This document shows, piece by piece, positions 53,726 to 63,346 of a stretch of DNA of 64,000 bases (positions are counted from its first letter, which is position 1; the number at the start of each line of letters is the position of its first letter). The position numbers and the translations under genes are program-made. The notes below the pieces were generated by a model. It was not told the DNA's origin, did not search any database, and saw only the letters and a program-made list of their open reading frames with translations. The stretch is taken from the NCBI RefSeq assembly GCF_001663775.1, contig NZ_KV467168.1, positions 348,420-412,419 on the forward strand, given 5' to 3'. This DNA comes from Arthrobacter sp. B6 (GTDB lineage Bacteria > Actinomycetota > Actinomycetes > Actinomycetales > Micrococcaceae).

Positions 53726-54627
53726 CCTCCTTGCTTCCCCAAACAAGGCCAACCCGCCCTCAGACAGGGGACAACGGCGAATACACAAACCGGCCCCTCA
53801 GCCCTCTGAAAAAGCGCGCGCGCCGCATAGACCGGATCCTGACTTACGTGCCGCTGGCACTGTTCCTCATCTTCACGCTCGTACCTTTTTATTGGATGCT
53901 GCTGTTCGCATTCCGCCCCTCAGGATCAACGTCGCTGGTCCCGTGGCCGATTACGTTCGAGCATTTCGAGACCGTATGGAACGGGTCCGGATTCGGTATC
54001 TACTTCAAAAACAGCCTCTTTGTCGCCGTCATGAGCCTGCTGACCTCCACCGTGATCGCCCTGCTGGGCGGTTACGCGCTTGCCCGATTCAAGTTCCGCG
54101 GGAAAACACTCTTCCTGGTAGCCATGCTCTGCACCCAGTTCGTGCCAGGGGCCATGATGCTCATCCCACTCTTCGAGATCTTCAACGCAGTCGGCCTTAC
54201 CGACAGCCTCTGGAGCCTCATCATCTCGGACACCGTGTTTCATCTACCGTTGTCCCTGGTCCTGATGTCAGGCTTCATCAGGAACGTCCCCGTGGAACTG
54301 GAAGAAGCTGCTTGGGTTGACGGCTGCACCCGCATCCAAGGATTCCGGCTAGTGGTACTGCCCCTCCTAAAGCCTGGCATCGTGGCCGTTGGTTCGTTCG
54401 CCTTCATCAGCGCCTGGAACAACTTCCTCTTCGCCATCATGTTCATCAGCAGCCAGGACCAATTCACCGTCCCCGTCGGTCTCAGCTACCTGCTGGGCGA
54501 ATTCGGCGCCGATTTCGGAGCCCTCGCCGCAGGCGGCGTCATCGCCATCATTCCCGTGGTGCTGCTCTTCGCCTACGTCCAGAAATTCCTGGTTCAGGGA
54601 CTGAGCGCCGGAGCAGTCAAGGGATAA
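53722..54627 (+). CDS. Sugar ABC transporter permease, MalG type
   Basis: The 301-residue protein has the EAA loop ELEEAAWVDGCTRIQGFRLVVLPLLKPG and ends GAVKG, as MalG-type permeases do. Its ATG overlaps the MalF-type stop (ATGA). It pairs with the preceding protein in the importer. Confidence 0.93.
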   Translation: MTSLLPQTRPTRPQTGDNGEYTNRPLSPLKKRARRIDRILTYVPLALFLIFTLVPFYWMLLFAFRPSGSTSLVPWPITFEHFETVWNGSGFGIYFKNSLFVAVMSLLTSTVIALLGGYALARFKFRGKTLFLVAMLCTQFVPGAMMLIPLFEIFNAVGLTDSLWSLIISDTVFHLPLSLVLMSGFIRNVPVELEEAAWVDGCTRIQGFRLVVLPLLKPGIVAVGSFAFISAWNNFLFAIMFISSQDQFTVPVGLSYLLGEFGADFGALAAGGVIAIIPVVLLFAYVQKFLVQGLSAGAVKG

Positions 54628-54696
54628 CCAACACCCGCAACCGCCGCTGCTGGTTATCCTTCCCCCACTAGCCACTAATTTCCCCGAGGAATCACT

Positions 54697-56298
54697 ATGA
54701 CCCTTACAGGACACTCACTGATCGCCGGGCAGCCCCTCGTCGGCGACGGCAAGACCACTTTTGCCTTCAACCCCGCCACGAATGAACAGCTCCACCCCGC
54801 CTACTCGTTGATCACCGAAGAGCAGTTGACGACGGCGACCTCCGCCGCCGCTGCTGCCTACCCCTCGTTCAGCACCTTGGATCCGGAAACCCATGCCGCG
54901 TTCCTGGACGCGATCGCGGACAATATCGAGGCCATCGGCGAGGAACTGATCATCCGCGCGGGCCAGGAAACCGGGCTGCCCGCGGCCCGGCTGCAGGGCG
55001 AACGGGCCCGCACCACCGGCCAGTTGCGGCTCTTCGCGAACGTTGTCCGGCAGGGCGACTTCCGCGGCGTCCGGATCGACCCGGCCCTCCCGGACCGTGC
55101 CCCGCTGCCGCGTGCCGATATCCGCCAGCGGCAGATCCCGCTCGGCCCGGTGGCCGTGTTCGGTGCCAGCAACTTCCCGCTGGCGTTCTCGACGGCGGGC
55201 GGAGACACCGCCTCGGCCCTGGCCGCGGGCTGCCCGGTGGTGTTCAAGGCCCACAACGCCCACCCCGGCACCGGCGAACTCGTGGGCCGGGCAGTGGTCA
55301 AGGCCGTCAAGGACTTCCGCCTACACCCGGGCGTGTTCTCCCTGGTCTACGGCCCCGGCGCCAGCATCGGCCAGGCCCTCGTAGCCGACCCCAACATCAA
55401 GGCCGTCGGCTTCACCGGCTCCCAGGCCGCCGGCATTGCCCTGATGCGCACCGCGGCCTCCCGGCCCGAACCCATCCCGGTCTACGCCGAAATGTCCTCG
55501 CTCAATCCTGTGTTCGTCTTTGAAGGTGCGCTCAACGGCTCCGCCGAAGACATTGACGCCCTCGCCACCCAGTACGTCACCGCGGTCACCGGAAGCTCAG
55601 GGCAGCTCTGCACCTCCCCGGGCCTGCTGTTCGCCCCCGCAGGCGAGGCAGGTGACAGACTCGCTGCCGCCGTCGGCCGCGCCGTGTCCGCCTGCGCGGG
55701 ACAGACCATGCTGACCGAAGGCATCGCCGGATCCTGGAACGCCGGCGCCGCAGCCCTCGGTTCCGCAGACGGCGTCACCGTCGTCGGAAAGGGCACCACC
55801 GGCCCCACCGAAAACGCACCGGCACCCACCATCTTCGGCACCCCGGTCCGGGACTTCGTCAGCAACCACGTCCTGCACCAGGAAATCTTCGGCGCAGCAT
55901 CCCTGGTCATCCGCTACTCCTCCACAGCGGACCTCATCGAGGCTGTCAACCGGCTCGAAGGCCAGCTCACCGCCACCCTGCAGCTCACCGAAGCGGACTA
56001 CCCGACGGCGGCGCCGCTCATCCCGGCCCTCGAACAGAAAGTGGGACGGATCATCGTCAACGGCTGGCCCACCGGCGTCGAGGGAGGCCACGCCATGGTC
56101 CACGGCGGACCCTTCCCCGCCACGTCCGATTCACGCACCACCTCCGTCGGAACCCTCGCCATCAGCCGCTTCCTGCGGCCGGTGGCGTACCAAAACCTTC
56201 CGCCAGAACTCCTCCCGGCCCCGCTGCAGGACGACAACCCCTGGCACCTCAACCGCCGCATCAACGGCGAACAGCAGTTGGCGACAACCTACGTGTGA
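54697..56298 (+). CDS. NADP-type aldehyde dehydrogenase, ketoglutarate-semialdehyde type
   Basis: The 533-residue protein has GASNFPLAFS (Asn159), Lys184 (VVFKAHNAHPGTGE), Glu265 (AEMSSLNPVF) and nucleophile Cys305 (GQLCTSPG). The HPGT and SSGQLCTSPG pattern is that of the 2-oxoglutarate (2,5-dioxopentanoate) semialdehyde dehydrogenase group. It would oxidise the semialdehyde to 2-oxoglutarate for the citric acid cycle. It follows the permeases by 69 bp, probably in the same transcript. Confidence 0.9.
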   Translation: MTLTGHSLIAGQPLVGDGKTTFAFNPATNEQLHPAYSLITEEQLTTATSAAAAAYPSFSTLDPETHAAFLDAIADNIEAIGEELIIRAGQETGLPAARLQGERARTTGQLRLFANVVRQGDFRGVRIDPALPDRAPLPRADIRQRQIPLGPVAVFGASNFPLAFSTAGGDTASALAAGCPVVFKAHNAHPGTGELVGRAVVKAVKDFRLHPGVFSLVYGPGASIGQALVADPNIKAVGFTGSQAAGIALMRTAASRPEPIPVYAEMSSLNPVFVFEGALNGSAEDIDALATQYVTAVTGSSGQLCTSPGLLFAPAGEAGDRLAAAVGRAVSACAGQTMLTEGIAGSWNAGAAALGSADGVTVVGKGTTGPTENAPAPTIFGTPVRDFVSNHVLHQEIFGAASLVIRYSSTADLIEAVNRLEGQLTATLQLTEADYPTAAPLIPALEQKVGRIIVNGWPTGVEGGHAMVHGGPFPATSDSRTTSVGTLAISRFLRPVAYQNLPPELLPAPLQDDNPWHLNRRINGEQQLATTYV

Positions 56299-57350
56299 AC
56301 GGCAGTTGCGGCGTCCCTATGTGATTCACCTGCGGGACCCCAACCCCGCAAAAACGCGGGAGGCGGCAGATTCACGAAGACTCCGACTCTCCCAGCGGCC
56401 CTTTTCACCCACGTGAATGCACCATGGTCGTTCTGGGCGTTAGGTACCCCAATGCCATCCCGCACCCCAACAGTGCCACGCCAAGGGATATGTTCAGACC
56501 AGGAATGTTCCTCGGCAGGCAGAGCACAAATGTCATCTTTTACGACCCCATCCGGCCTAAAGGAATAGGTCCGATTAATAACGGCATCTTCGAGCTTTTC
56601 AGCGGCTTCCCTGCCGGCCGAGCCTCCACAGACGTACCTGGGCCGGAAGCAACCAAGTCGCAGAGAGGCCATCGAAACTGTCACCGGCGACCTAGCAGTA
56701 CTTGCATCGTGAAAGCCTACGTAAGCACCTGCCTCCGCTCACAGGGTTATCAGGTTGAGAGCTCGAAAACCCCTTGTCGAGTCAGGCGGAGGTATAGCCG
56801 GGCCAGACTCGGAAAATCTGGAGATTTGACGTCGTGGCAAGGATGCTTGGCGAATTAGGGCACACCCAAAGCTGACGTCAGGGCGGAAACCATGCGTGGT
56901 CAGAATGAGGTTCGATTCTTCTCTTTTGACATTGGCTTGGGAAGGCCCGTATATCCAGACCTGATACTTGCGACAGAGCCCACGACAGCGCAACATCGAC
57001 GTCCGTCGGGCACGGTCCCTCGTCGGACCATGTCAGCTCGTCAAGTATTCGAGGGGACCGATCGGCGAAACTGCTGGGTGGAGTTTGTGAGCTTACCGTG
57101 GCGGGAGCAGCGCCAGTGTTTGCCGTCTGTCCAACATTTCAGGGTGTCAGGGGTCGGGTCCACTCCTGTTAGTCATGGTGCCCCGCTCCCCCACAATTTA
57201 TGAACGACCAAGCCAAGCCATCTTCGCTGTTTGTCACCCTGAACTTCATGGTCGCCGACCCGTCCCCCTGCGCCATCAGGGCGCTAGTGCCCGCCCGTAC
57301 GCTAGTTCGCTTCGGCGCTCTTCCCTAGCCACCGGCAGACCCATAAAAGC
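56299..57350. other. Intergenic, no gene seen
   Basis: Frames here lack recognisable motifs. Small open frames of 80-140 codons look like chance frames. With the element scar region that follows, this makes 1.7 kb with no convincing gene. Confidence 0.5.
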
Positions 57351-57358
57351 AGACGTAA

Positions 57359-57377
57359 GTGTGGACAGTGTCCACAC
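57359..57377. repeat. Palindrome copy 1
   Basis: A perfect dyad with 9-base arms (GTGTGGACA) around one base (G), preceded by AA. It matches the palindrome at 57842-57864 except for the centre base and outer arms. Confidence 0.7.
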
Positions 57378-57704
57378 ACACTTTGGCAGGACAAACCGAG
57401 CACAAACCGCTCGCTCACGTGTACGAGGAGCCCTTCAAAAGAATTTTCGTACCAAAGTCGCCGACGTCATGTTGTGCCCGCAATCCCGAACCATGAATAG
57501 GTGTTGGCCACCCCCGACCAACCTGCCAGAACCGAAACGAGGAACCACATAATCCCAGCCCACAGCAGGCGGAGGGCCCATCAGCCAGGACCCTGAACCC
57601 GCCACTCACACACCTGAATAGGCCACCGCGGCGGCCAGGCCACAGCCCGCGCACCAGCGTCAGAGGGACGACACCACAAGCTTTGTACACACGTTAAAAG
57701 CAAC

Positions 57705-57724
57705 ATCCCCTCTGACGAGGGGAT
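57705..57724 (-). terminator. Hairpin after the tRNA remnant
   Basis: An 8-bp stem (ATCCCCTC) with a 4-base loop is followed in the minus direction by GTTGCTTTT, as for an intrinsic terminator. It directly follows the tRNA 3' remnant, as in intact tRNA genes. Confidence 0.6.
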
Positions 57725-57727
57725 CCA

Positions 57728-57753
57728 CTGTGCCCGAGGTGGGACTCGAACCG
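57728..57753 (-). other. tRNA 3'-end remnant (probably tRNA-Leu), possible attachment site
   Basis: On the minus strand GCGGTTCGAGTCCCACC followed by TCGGGCACA reads as a T-loop (TTCGAGT), T-stem half and 3' acceptor strand. The acceptor CTCGGGC would pair with GCCCGAG, the usual 5' end of actinobacterial tRNA-Leu. No such 5' half or anticodon arm lies upstream. Integrases often leave such a copied tRNA end when an element inserts. Confidence 0.55.
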
Positions 57754-57841
57754 CATTCCAGCTCTTGCAAACACTGGGAACTCCAGAAAACATAGCCAAT
57801 CCGGCCCAATCCGACCGATGTACGACCCAGTCCGAAGCCAA

Positions 57842-57864
57842 AAGTGTGGACAATGTCCACACTT
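57842..57864. repeat. Palindrome copy 2
   Basis: A perfect dyad with 11-base arms (AAGTGTGGACA) around one base (A). Copies 1 and 2 are 485 bp apart, centre to centre, and enclose the tRNA remnant. They may be binding sites of a lost regulator or recombinase. Confidence 0.7.
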
Positions 57865-58018
57865 GATTTTTGCCACATTCCTATTCCAAAAAGGGCAGCA
57901 GGAGGACTTCACCGTTGTGACGAAAGGCAAGTTTTCGGCGATTATCTGAGCGTGCTCGGGCAGTTAGCGCAACGCGGCCGTGTCAGCTCGTTAGCGGGGT
58001 ACACAAGGTTGTATTGCA

Positions 58019-58693
58019 CTAGAGGTTGGTTGCGTTCTTGCCGGTCGGGTCCTCTGCTGCTGGATCAGCCAAGGCAAGCCCACCCACGGGGCTGCGGTCC
58101 CAATGGATGAGCTTCCAGCCGCCGTCAGGATCCCCTTCAAGGGCCACGATGCCTGTATTGTCCAGTTCGTGCTCCGCAGCAAATTCGTGGTCTATGTCCT
58201 CTGCCCGGCGACCGACCCAGGTGCGGATAGCGGCACCGTGGCTTACGACTGCGGCCGTTCCGTGTTGTCCAGCCGCGCGTTCCGCGACATGGGCAATGGC
58301 AGCGTCGAAACGGCCGAAGAAGGCGTGACCGTCCGGTCCGGCTGGCATACGTGGATCCAGTTGGCCGGCCGCCCAAGAGAAAATCGTCCCCAAGTAGCGT
58401 TTGAGGGATTCACGGTCAGCCAGTTTTTCAAGGGAACCCGCTTCAATTTCATGAAGGCCGTCGAGGACCTCCACATCCAGGCTGTGCATAATGCCCAACG
58501 GTGCAGCGGTGACCTGCGTTCGGGTCAGCGTGGATGCGTAAAGCGCCCCGATTGTCTCGTTCGCGAGCGAGCGGGCCATAGCTTGTGCCTGCTGTTCACC
58601 CAATTCTGTAAGGCCGGGGCCGGGGTGGTCTGTGTCCAACCGGCCGAGTACGTTTTCGGGGGTCTGTCCGTGGCGGATAAGGAGCAGCTTCAT
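58019..58693 (-). CDS. Histidine phosphatase family protein (phosphoglycerate mutase-like)
   Basis: The 224-residue protein begins MKLLLIRHGQT, with the RHG motif at 7-9 (catalytic His8), and has a second active-site His in VVSHGAAIRTWV and Glu in GLHEIEAG. Family members dephosphorylate sugars, nucleotides or cofactors. The substrate cannot be read. The start follows GAGG. Confidence 0.9.
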   Translation of the reverse strand: MKLLLIRHGQTPENVLGRLDTDHPGPGLTELGEQQAQAMARSLANETIGALYASTLTRTQVTAAPLGIMHSLDVEVLDGLHEIEAGSLEKLADRESLKRYLGTIFSWAAGQLDPRMPAGPDGHAFFGRFDAAIAHVAERAAGQHGTAAVVSHGAAIRTWVGRRAEDIDHEFAAEHELDNTGIVALEGDPDGGWKLIHWDRSPVGGLALADPAAEDPTGKNATNL

Positions 58694-59055
58694 GCCTCAA
58701 GTGTCGCATCATAAGCACCCGAAATGTCAATGGACGTACCATTTAGTCTCCTCGGCTTTAGTTGATGCGGAGCCTTCAGCCCACGTGTGGTAAACGCCCT
58801 TTCCAAAGCTGAGACCGAATAGCCAGAGCTGCGAGCATGAGAATGGCTTTGCAGTTTGACCGAAGACCGCCCTGCCTAGCCGATATTACGACGGGATGGT
58901 GTGCTCACGCCCAAATGCCGACTATTTGCTCGTCGACGAGTGGGGGCTGGGGGCGTTTAGGGCTGGAATTGGTTTGTCGGCAGGGGTAGCGTCGAATGGA
59001 CCAAGGGTGACGCTACTGGTGGTCCTTTGGAAAGTGCGTCTGTTGAAGGAGCGGC
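58694..59055. other. Intergenic, no gene seen
   Basis: The region between the divergent phosphatase and debranching-type genes must hold both promoters. I could not identify clear boxes or operators. Confidence 0.5.
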
Positions 59056-61212
59056 ATGGCTGGATGGAACGCTGACACCTCCGCCGGGCCACTCGGTCCT
59101 GGAACGGTCACCTTGGTGGAAGGCTCGTCGTTCTGCATATCCGCTGGGAACGGGGACATCTATCCTGGTCGTTCACAGGGGGTTTTCGTGGATGACACCC
59201 GTATCCTATCGAGCTGGAATCTCGCTGTTAATGGAGAACCGCTGGAGCCTTTGGCCGCGCGGATGGTGACGCCCTACCGAGCCATTTTTACGGCGCGCAC
59301 AGCCAGTGAGGGCGGCTATGCCGACAGCCCGTTGATTATGGAGCGCATCCGGGAGATTGGTTCAGGAATTGTGGAGCAGCTTCACCTTCATAACTACTCA
59401 GCCGCACCACTGGACTGTTTGATTTCCATCAATGTTGAGGCGGACTTCGCCGATCTTTTCGAGGTGAAGGAAGCGCGTACGCGTAGACACTGGGACGAGA
59501 CGCGGGAAGTGGAAGGTGACTCCCTGATCATCAGGGCTGTGTGGCAGGACCTTCGGAAGGGCGTGGTCGTGTCGGCCGGCCACGGTGCAGCGATCTCAGA
59601 GTCGCTGACATATCGCACAATTGTCCCTGCGCACGGACAATGGCACACCACCGTGAGCGCGACTCCAACGAAGGAAGGCTACCGACCGGCTGGGCCAATC
59701 GCGCATCCGTCCGAAGGCGAAATGTCTCCAAGAGACCTGCGAAGGCAGGAATGGGTCTCCAAAATTCCTGTCGTCCATGTAACCAACCGTTCAATCGAGC
59801 GAACCCTTAGGCGCAGTTACGACGACCTGGGAGCCCTTCGTATCGAAGATCCTGCCCATCCGGACAGAGTTGTTGTTGCGGCGGGCGTGCCCTGGTTCAT
59901 GGCATTGTTCGGCAGGGACTCGTTGTGGGCTTCTTTTATGGCCATGGCTGTCGACCCCTCCCTTGCCCTCGGCACTGTGCAAACCCTGGCCGATCGTCAG
60001 GGCAGGGTTGTGGACACAATGAGCGAGGAAGAGCCTGGCAAGATTCTGCATGAAGTCAGACTTGGTGTTTCCAGCGAGTTGGCGCTGGGCGGAAAGTCTG
60101 CGTATTACGGCAGTGTCGACGCCACGCCACTGTTCGTGGCTGTCATAGGGGAAATCAGCCGCTGGGGTTTCGCTCCGGAAACCATCGCCGCGTTGATTCC
60201 TCACGTGGACCGGGCGCTGGGCTGGATTCAAAACTATGGTGATCGTGACGGCGACGGATTCGTGGAATACGCACGACTCAACCCCGACGGTCTCATTAAC
60301 CAAGGGTGGAAAGATTCCTGGGACGCCATCTGTTTTGCGGACGGCCGTTTAGCCGAGCCCCCAATCGCGTTGTGTGAGGTGCAGGCATACGTGTACGGCG
60401 CATATCTCGCTCGTTCCTGGCTAGCCTTCGACGCCGGTGATGTTCCCTTGGCGACGGAATACGAGGACCGCGCAGCGAGGCTGAAGCGAGACTTTAATGA
60501 GCGCTTTTGGTTGCCGGAGCGAGGCTACTACGCCATGGCACTGGACGGTGACAAAAAGCCAGTTGACGCTTGTGCTTCCAATATGGGCCACTGCTTGTTG
60601 TTCGGCATTGTCGACGAGGACAAGGCCGAGTTGGTAGCAAAAAAACTCATGTCCCCTGAAATGTTCAGCGGGTGGGGCGTGCGCACGTTGGCCTCCGACA
60701 TGGAGGCTTATAACCCCGTGAGCTATCACAACGGCTCCGTCTGGCCGCACGACAATGCCATCATCGCGGCCGGACTTCTGCGCTACGGTTTCGTGGATGA
60801 GGCACAGCGTATAGCCACAGCACTGCTTGAGGCAGCAGAATATTCAGAGGGTCGTTTACCCGAGCTGTTCTGCGGGTTCACCCGGGACCAAACCGGTGAA
60901 CCAATTCCATACCCAACCGCCTGTTCGCCGCAGGCATGGGCCGCTACCACTCCGATCATGCTGATAAAAAGTTTGATGGGGTATTACCCTGACGTTGCCC
61001 TTGGCGGCTTGTGGATGGAGCCGGTGCTTCCGGAATCCTATGGCGAGCTACACATCAGCAACGCCCCCATGGCAGGCAGCCGGATCAGCATTGATGTTTC
61101 AGGTTCCAATGCGACTATTCAAGGGCTCCCCGTAGAGCTCGTATTCCATCGAGGAATGCGCCCCTGGTCTGCCGATCTCGTAAGAATGGGTCGGCTGCGC
61201 AAGAAAAACTAG
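59056..61212 (+). CDS. Amylo-alpha-1,6-glucosidase-like (glycogen debranching) enzyme
   Basis: The 718-residue protein has a glycogen-debranching N-terminal domain (about 1-210, GVFVDDTRILSSW, LHNYSAAPLDC) and a six-hairpin barrel with PWFMALFGRDSLWASFMAM, YGDRDGDGFVEYAR, LINQGWKDSWDA and SVWPHDNAIIAAGL. The acids in these motifs are candidates for catalysis. Start ATG 59056 follows GAAGGAG. No secretion signal. The family includes enzymes on trehalose- or glucose-containing saccharides, so the substrate is uncertain. A fragment of a paralogue lies at 25.6-26.1 kb. Confidence 0.87.
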   Translation: MAGWNADTSAGPLGPGTVTLVEGSSFCISAGNGDIYPGRSQGVFVDDTRILSSWNLAVNGEPLEPLAARMVTPYRAIFTARTASEGGYADSPLIMERIREIGSGIVEQLHLHNYSAAPLDCLISINVEADFADLFEVKEARTRRHWDETREVEGDSLIIRAVWQDLRKGVVVSAGHGAAISESLTYRTIVPAHGQWHTTVSATPTKEGYRPAGPIAHPSEGEMSPRDLRRQEWVSKIPVVHVTNRSIERTLRRSYDDLGALRIEDPAHPDRVVVAAGVPWFMALFGRDSLWASFMAMAVDPSLALGTVQTLADRQGRVVDTMSEEEPGKILHEVRLGVSSELALGGKSAYYGSVDATPLFVAVIGEISRWGFAPETIAALIPHVDRALGWIQNYGDRDGDGFVEYARLNPDGLINQGWKDSWDAICFADGRLAEPPIALCEVQAYVYGAYLARSWLAFDAGDVPLATEYEDRAARLKRDFNERFWLPERGYYAMALDGDKKPVDACASNMGHCLLFGIVDEDKAELVAKKLMSPEMFSGWGVRTLASDMEAYNPVSYHNGSVWPHDNAIIAAGLLRYGFVDEAQRIATALLEAAEYSEGRLPELFCGFTRDQTGEPIPYPTACSPQAWAATTPIMLIKSLMGYYPDVALGGLWMEPVLPESYGELHISNAPMAGSRISIDVSGSNATIQGLPVELVFHRGMRPWSADLVRMGRLRKKN

Positions 61213-61382
61213 CGGCAGCGGCCGCTGCCCAAGGAACCACTTGGCTTCAGTGCGTACTGCCAGACGCTAGTGACACGCTTAGGGTCGATGACACTCCATA
61301 TTCTCCATCGGTCTCAGTTCTGCCGTTGACAGGAAGGGAACCCACAGGGCGGCCTCCTGCCATTGGCGAGGATCGCCGCGGA

Positions 61383-61592
61383 TCAGGAATGAAGCTCCCG
61401 TGTCAACCCGTAAGGAACCTGATCCGATAATCTGGCCGTGTACCTACCGGCTTCTTGACGGGTTATCAGGATTCCGTGTGCCCTCGTGCGCCTGGCAGCT
61501 TCCTGAAGGGCAGCTTCAGCGGCCTCCAGTCGTTGCTCAAGGTCGTGCCTGCTGGTGACTTCGATATTGATGGCTTCAATGATGTTAGACAT
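61383..61592 (-). CDS. Small hypothetical protein
   Basis: A 69-residue protein starting MSNIIEAINIEV, with a helical, coiled-coil-like centre (DLEQRLEAAEAALQEAARRTRAHG) and a short beta-rich tail (ILITRQEAGRYTARL). I chose ATG 61592; the frame stays open to 61625. No family recognised. Confidence 0.6.
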   Translation of the reverse strand: MSNIIEAINIEVTSRHDLEQRLEAAEAALQEAARRTRAHGILITRQEAGRYTARLSDQVPYGLTRELHS

Positions 61593-61810
61593 GCTGTTTC
61601 CCGTTGTTCGTCTGTTGGTGTCCACTGATCATCTGTGCGCCTAAGAAGAACGCCAGTTCGGCGGTCGAAATTGAGCTAGCCTGCGTCAGTGGCTGCTCGG
61701 CGGCTGCCACTTTCTGGCCGGATAAGGCGAATCTGTCTGACGCACGGAGTGGTGGCCGGCTCGTGCGAGGACCTTATTCAAAGGCTATTTGAGCCTTCAT
61801 CGGGACCAGG

Positions 61811-62011
61811 TCAAGGGGTCGCGGCCGTCATACGGTAGGGCATCGTTGAGTGCAACTTTTGAGGTTCCACCCAAACTTCGTAGCCTTCAGCGGCTTCTAT
61901 CATTATCCTGCGGTCCAGCCCGGACGCTGCCAGCCAAAGAGCTGAGGAATCCGGCATTGCCTCTTCGACGGTCCCTGTGCGGAAACCTTGGTGGTGCTTT
62001 CTGACTTCCAA
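61811..62011 (-). CDS. Small hypothetical protein, start uncertain
   Basis: A frame of about 66 codons contains AMPDSSALWLAASGLDRRIMIEAAEGYEVWVEPQ, which has protein-like composition. ATG 61957 has GAGG upstream; a TTG at 62011 and further open frame upstream are alternatives. No family recognised. It may also be a remnant. Confidence 0.4.
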   Translation of the reverse strand: MEVRKHHQGFRTGTVEEAMPDSSALWLAASGLDRRIMIEAAEGYEVWVEPQKLHSTMPYRMTAATP

Positions 62012-62155
62012 CTTCCACCCGGACTCCGACGAGTTGACTCCAATCCTCAGGGCGGTGTGCGGCCATCCAGATCTCCCTCCAGTTTCTTGTCGTGGTTGCG
62101 GGTGGAGCGTCGTGTCCGCATTTCAGGCACCGGCTCCGTTGGGGCGCGTCAGGAA

Positions 62156-63346
62156 TCAGCTGATGCCGGGCCAGCCGGTGTACGCCTCCGCGAGGTACGC
62201 CAATCCGTGCCGTGAGGAGACAACCGAGTTCAGTTCGCCCAACTGCCGTGCCCTTGAGAAGTCATTGGCGCCTTCGGGCGTGTGCAGCATGGTGGTCATC
62301 CAGTAGGAGAACTGTTGGGCTTTCCAGACGCGGTCCAGAGCACGGGCACTGTAGGCCCCCAAGAGGTCGGAGGAGCCCGAACGGTAGTAGCTTTCAAGTC
62401 CTTCGAAGAGCATCCTCACGTCGTGGATGGCCAAGTTCAGGCCTTTTGCGCCGGTGGGCGGCACGGTGTGCGCGGCATCCCCCACCAGGAACAGGTTTCC
62501 GTACCGCATGGGAGTGTGGACGAAGCTGCGGAAGGGCAAAACCATTTTCTCGATGACGGGGCCTTCGTTGAGTTCGAAGCCGTTGCCGTTGACCCGGCGG
62601 CGGAACTCGGCCCAGATCCGGTCGTCATCCCACTCCGCCACGTTTTCCTTCGGATCACACTGGAAGTACATCCGCTGCACGGTCTCGGTGCGCTGGCTGA
62701 TGAGTGCGAAACCCTTGTCGGAGTTGGCGTAAATGAGCTCCTCGGCGCTGCGGGCGGCCTGCGCGAGAATGCCGAACCAGGCGAACGGGTATTCATGGAA
62801 GTGCCACTTCCGGTCGGCCTCAGGGATTTCGAAGCGGCAGTGGCTTCGGGAACCGTCCGCACCCACTAAATACTCGGCCTGGATCTCGTACTCGACACCG
62901 TCGGCATCCGTAAACCAGACCTTGGGTTTGCCTTCCAAATCATGGATGGTGGTGTTGGTAACGCTGTAGCGGACATCGCCGCCGTCGGCGCTCCTACGGG
63001 CGGCAAGGTCGAGGAAAACATCTGTCTGCGGGTAGAGCCAGACGGACTCCCCCACCAGCTCCTTGAAGTCCACGCGATGGCTTTCCCCATTGAACCGGAG
63101 CTCGATGCCGTCGTGCCGGTCCCCGTCGCGGAGCACCCGGTCCGAGACTCCGCTGTCCACGAGCAGGTTGACGGTGCCGTGCTCCAGGATTCCGGCGCGG
63201 ACTGTCTCGGCGATGTCCTTGTGGCTGCGGATCTCGATCACTGTGGAGTCGATGCCGGCCTGGGCCAGCAGGTGGGAAAGCATCAGCCCGGCGGGACCGG
63301 CGCCCATGATAGCCACCTGGGTGGTGATGATGTGACGGTTAGACAA
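62156..63346 (-). CDS. pobA: 4-hydroxybenzoate 3-monooxygenase
   Basis: The 396-residue flavoprotein has the FAD motif VAIMGAGPAGLMLSHLL, the second motif GADGSRSHCR and the ribityl-binding LFLVGDAAHTVPPTGAKGLNLAIHDV, as PobA does. It hydroxylates 4-hydroxybenzoate to protocatechuate with NAD(P)H and oxygen. I chose TTG 63346, which follows AGGAGG by five bases and overlaps the end of the adk-like gene by 8 bp; this gives the length usual for PobA (about 394). No further protocatechuate genes are in the window. Confidence 0.94.
   Translation of the reverse strand: MSNRHIITTQVAIMGAGPAGLMLSHLLAQAGIDSTVIEIRSHKDIAETVRAGILEHGTVNLLVDSGVSDRVLRDGDRHDGIELRFNGESHRVDFKELVGESVWLYPQTDVFLDLAARRSADGGDVRYSVTNTTIHDLEGKPKVWFTDADGVEYEIQAEYLVGADGSRSHCRFEIPEADRKWHFHEYPFAWFGILAQAARSAEELIYANSDKGFALISQRTETVQRMYFQCDPKENVAEWDDDRIWAEFRRRVNGNGFELNEGPVIEKMVLPFRSFVHTPMRYGNLFLVGDAAHTVPPTGAKGLNLAIHDVRMLFEGLESYYRSGSSDLLGAYSARALDRVWKAQQFSYWMTTMLHTPEGANDFSRARQLGELNSVVSSRHGLAYLAEAYTGWPGIS

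Noticed and set aside
56424..56858. 144-codon plus-strand frame after the aldehyde dehydrogenase gene
   Set aside because: No conserved motif, no ribosome site and low-complexity basic composition; treated as a chance frame.
57728..57810. Complete tRNA gene
   Set aside because: The T-loop and acceptor end are present, but no matching 5' acceptor, D-arm or anticodon arm could be folded upstream, and the T-stem pairs poorly.
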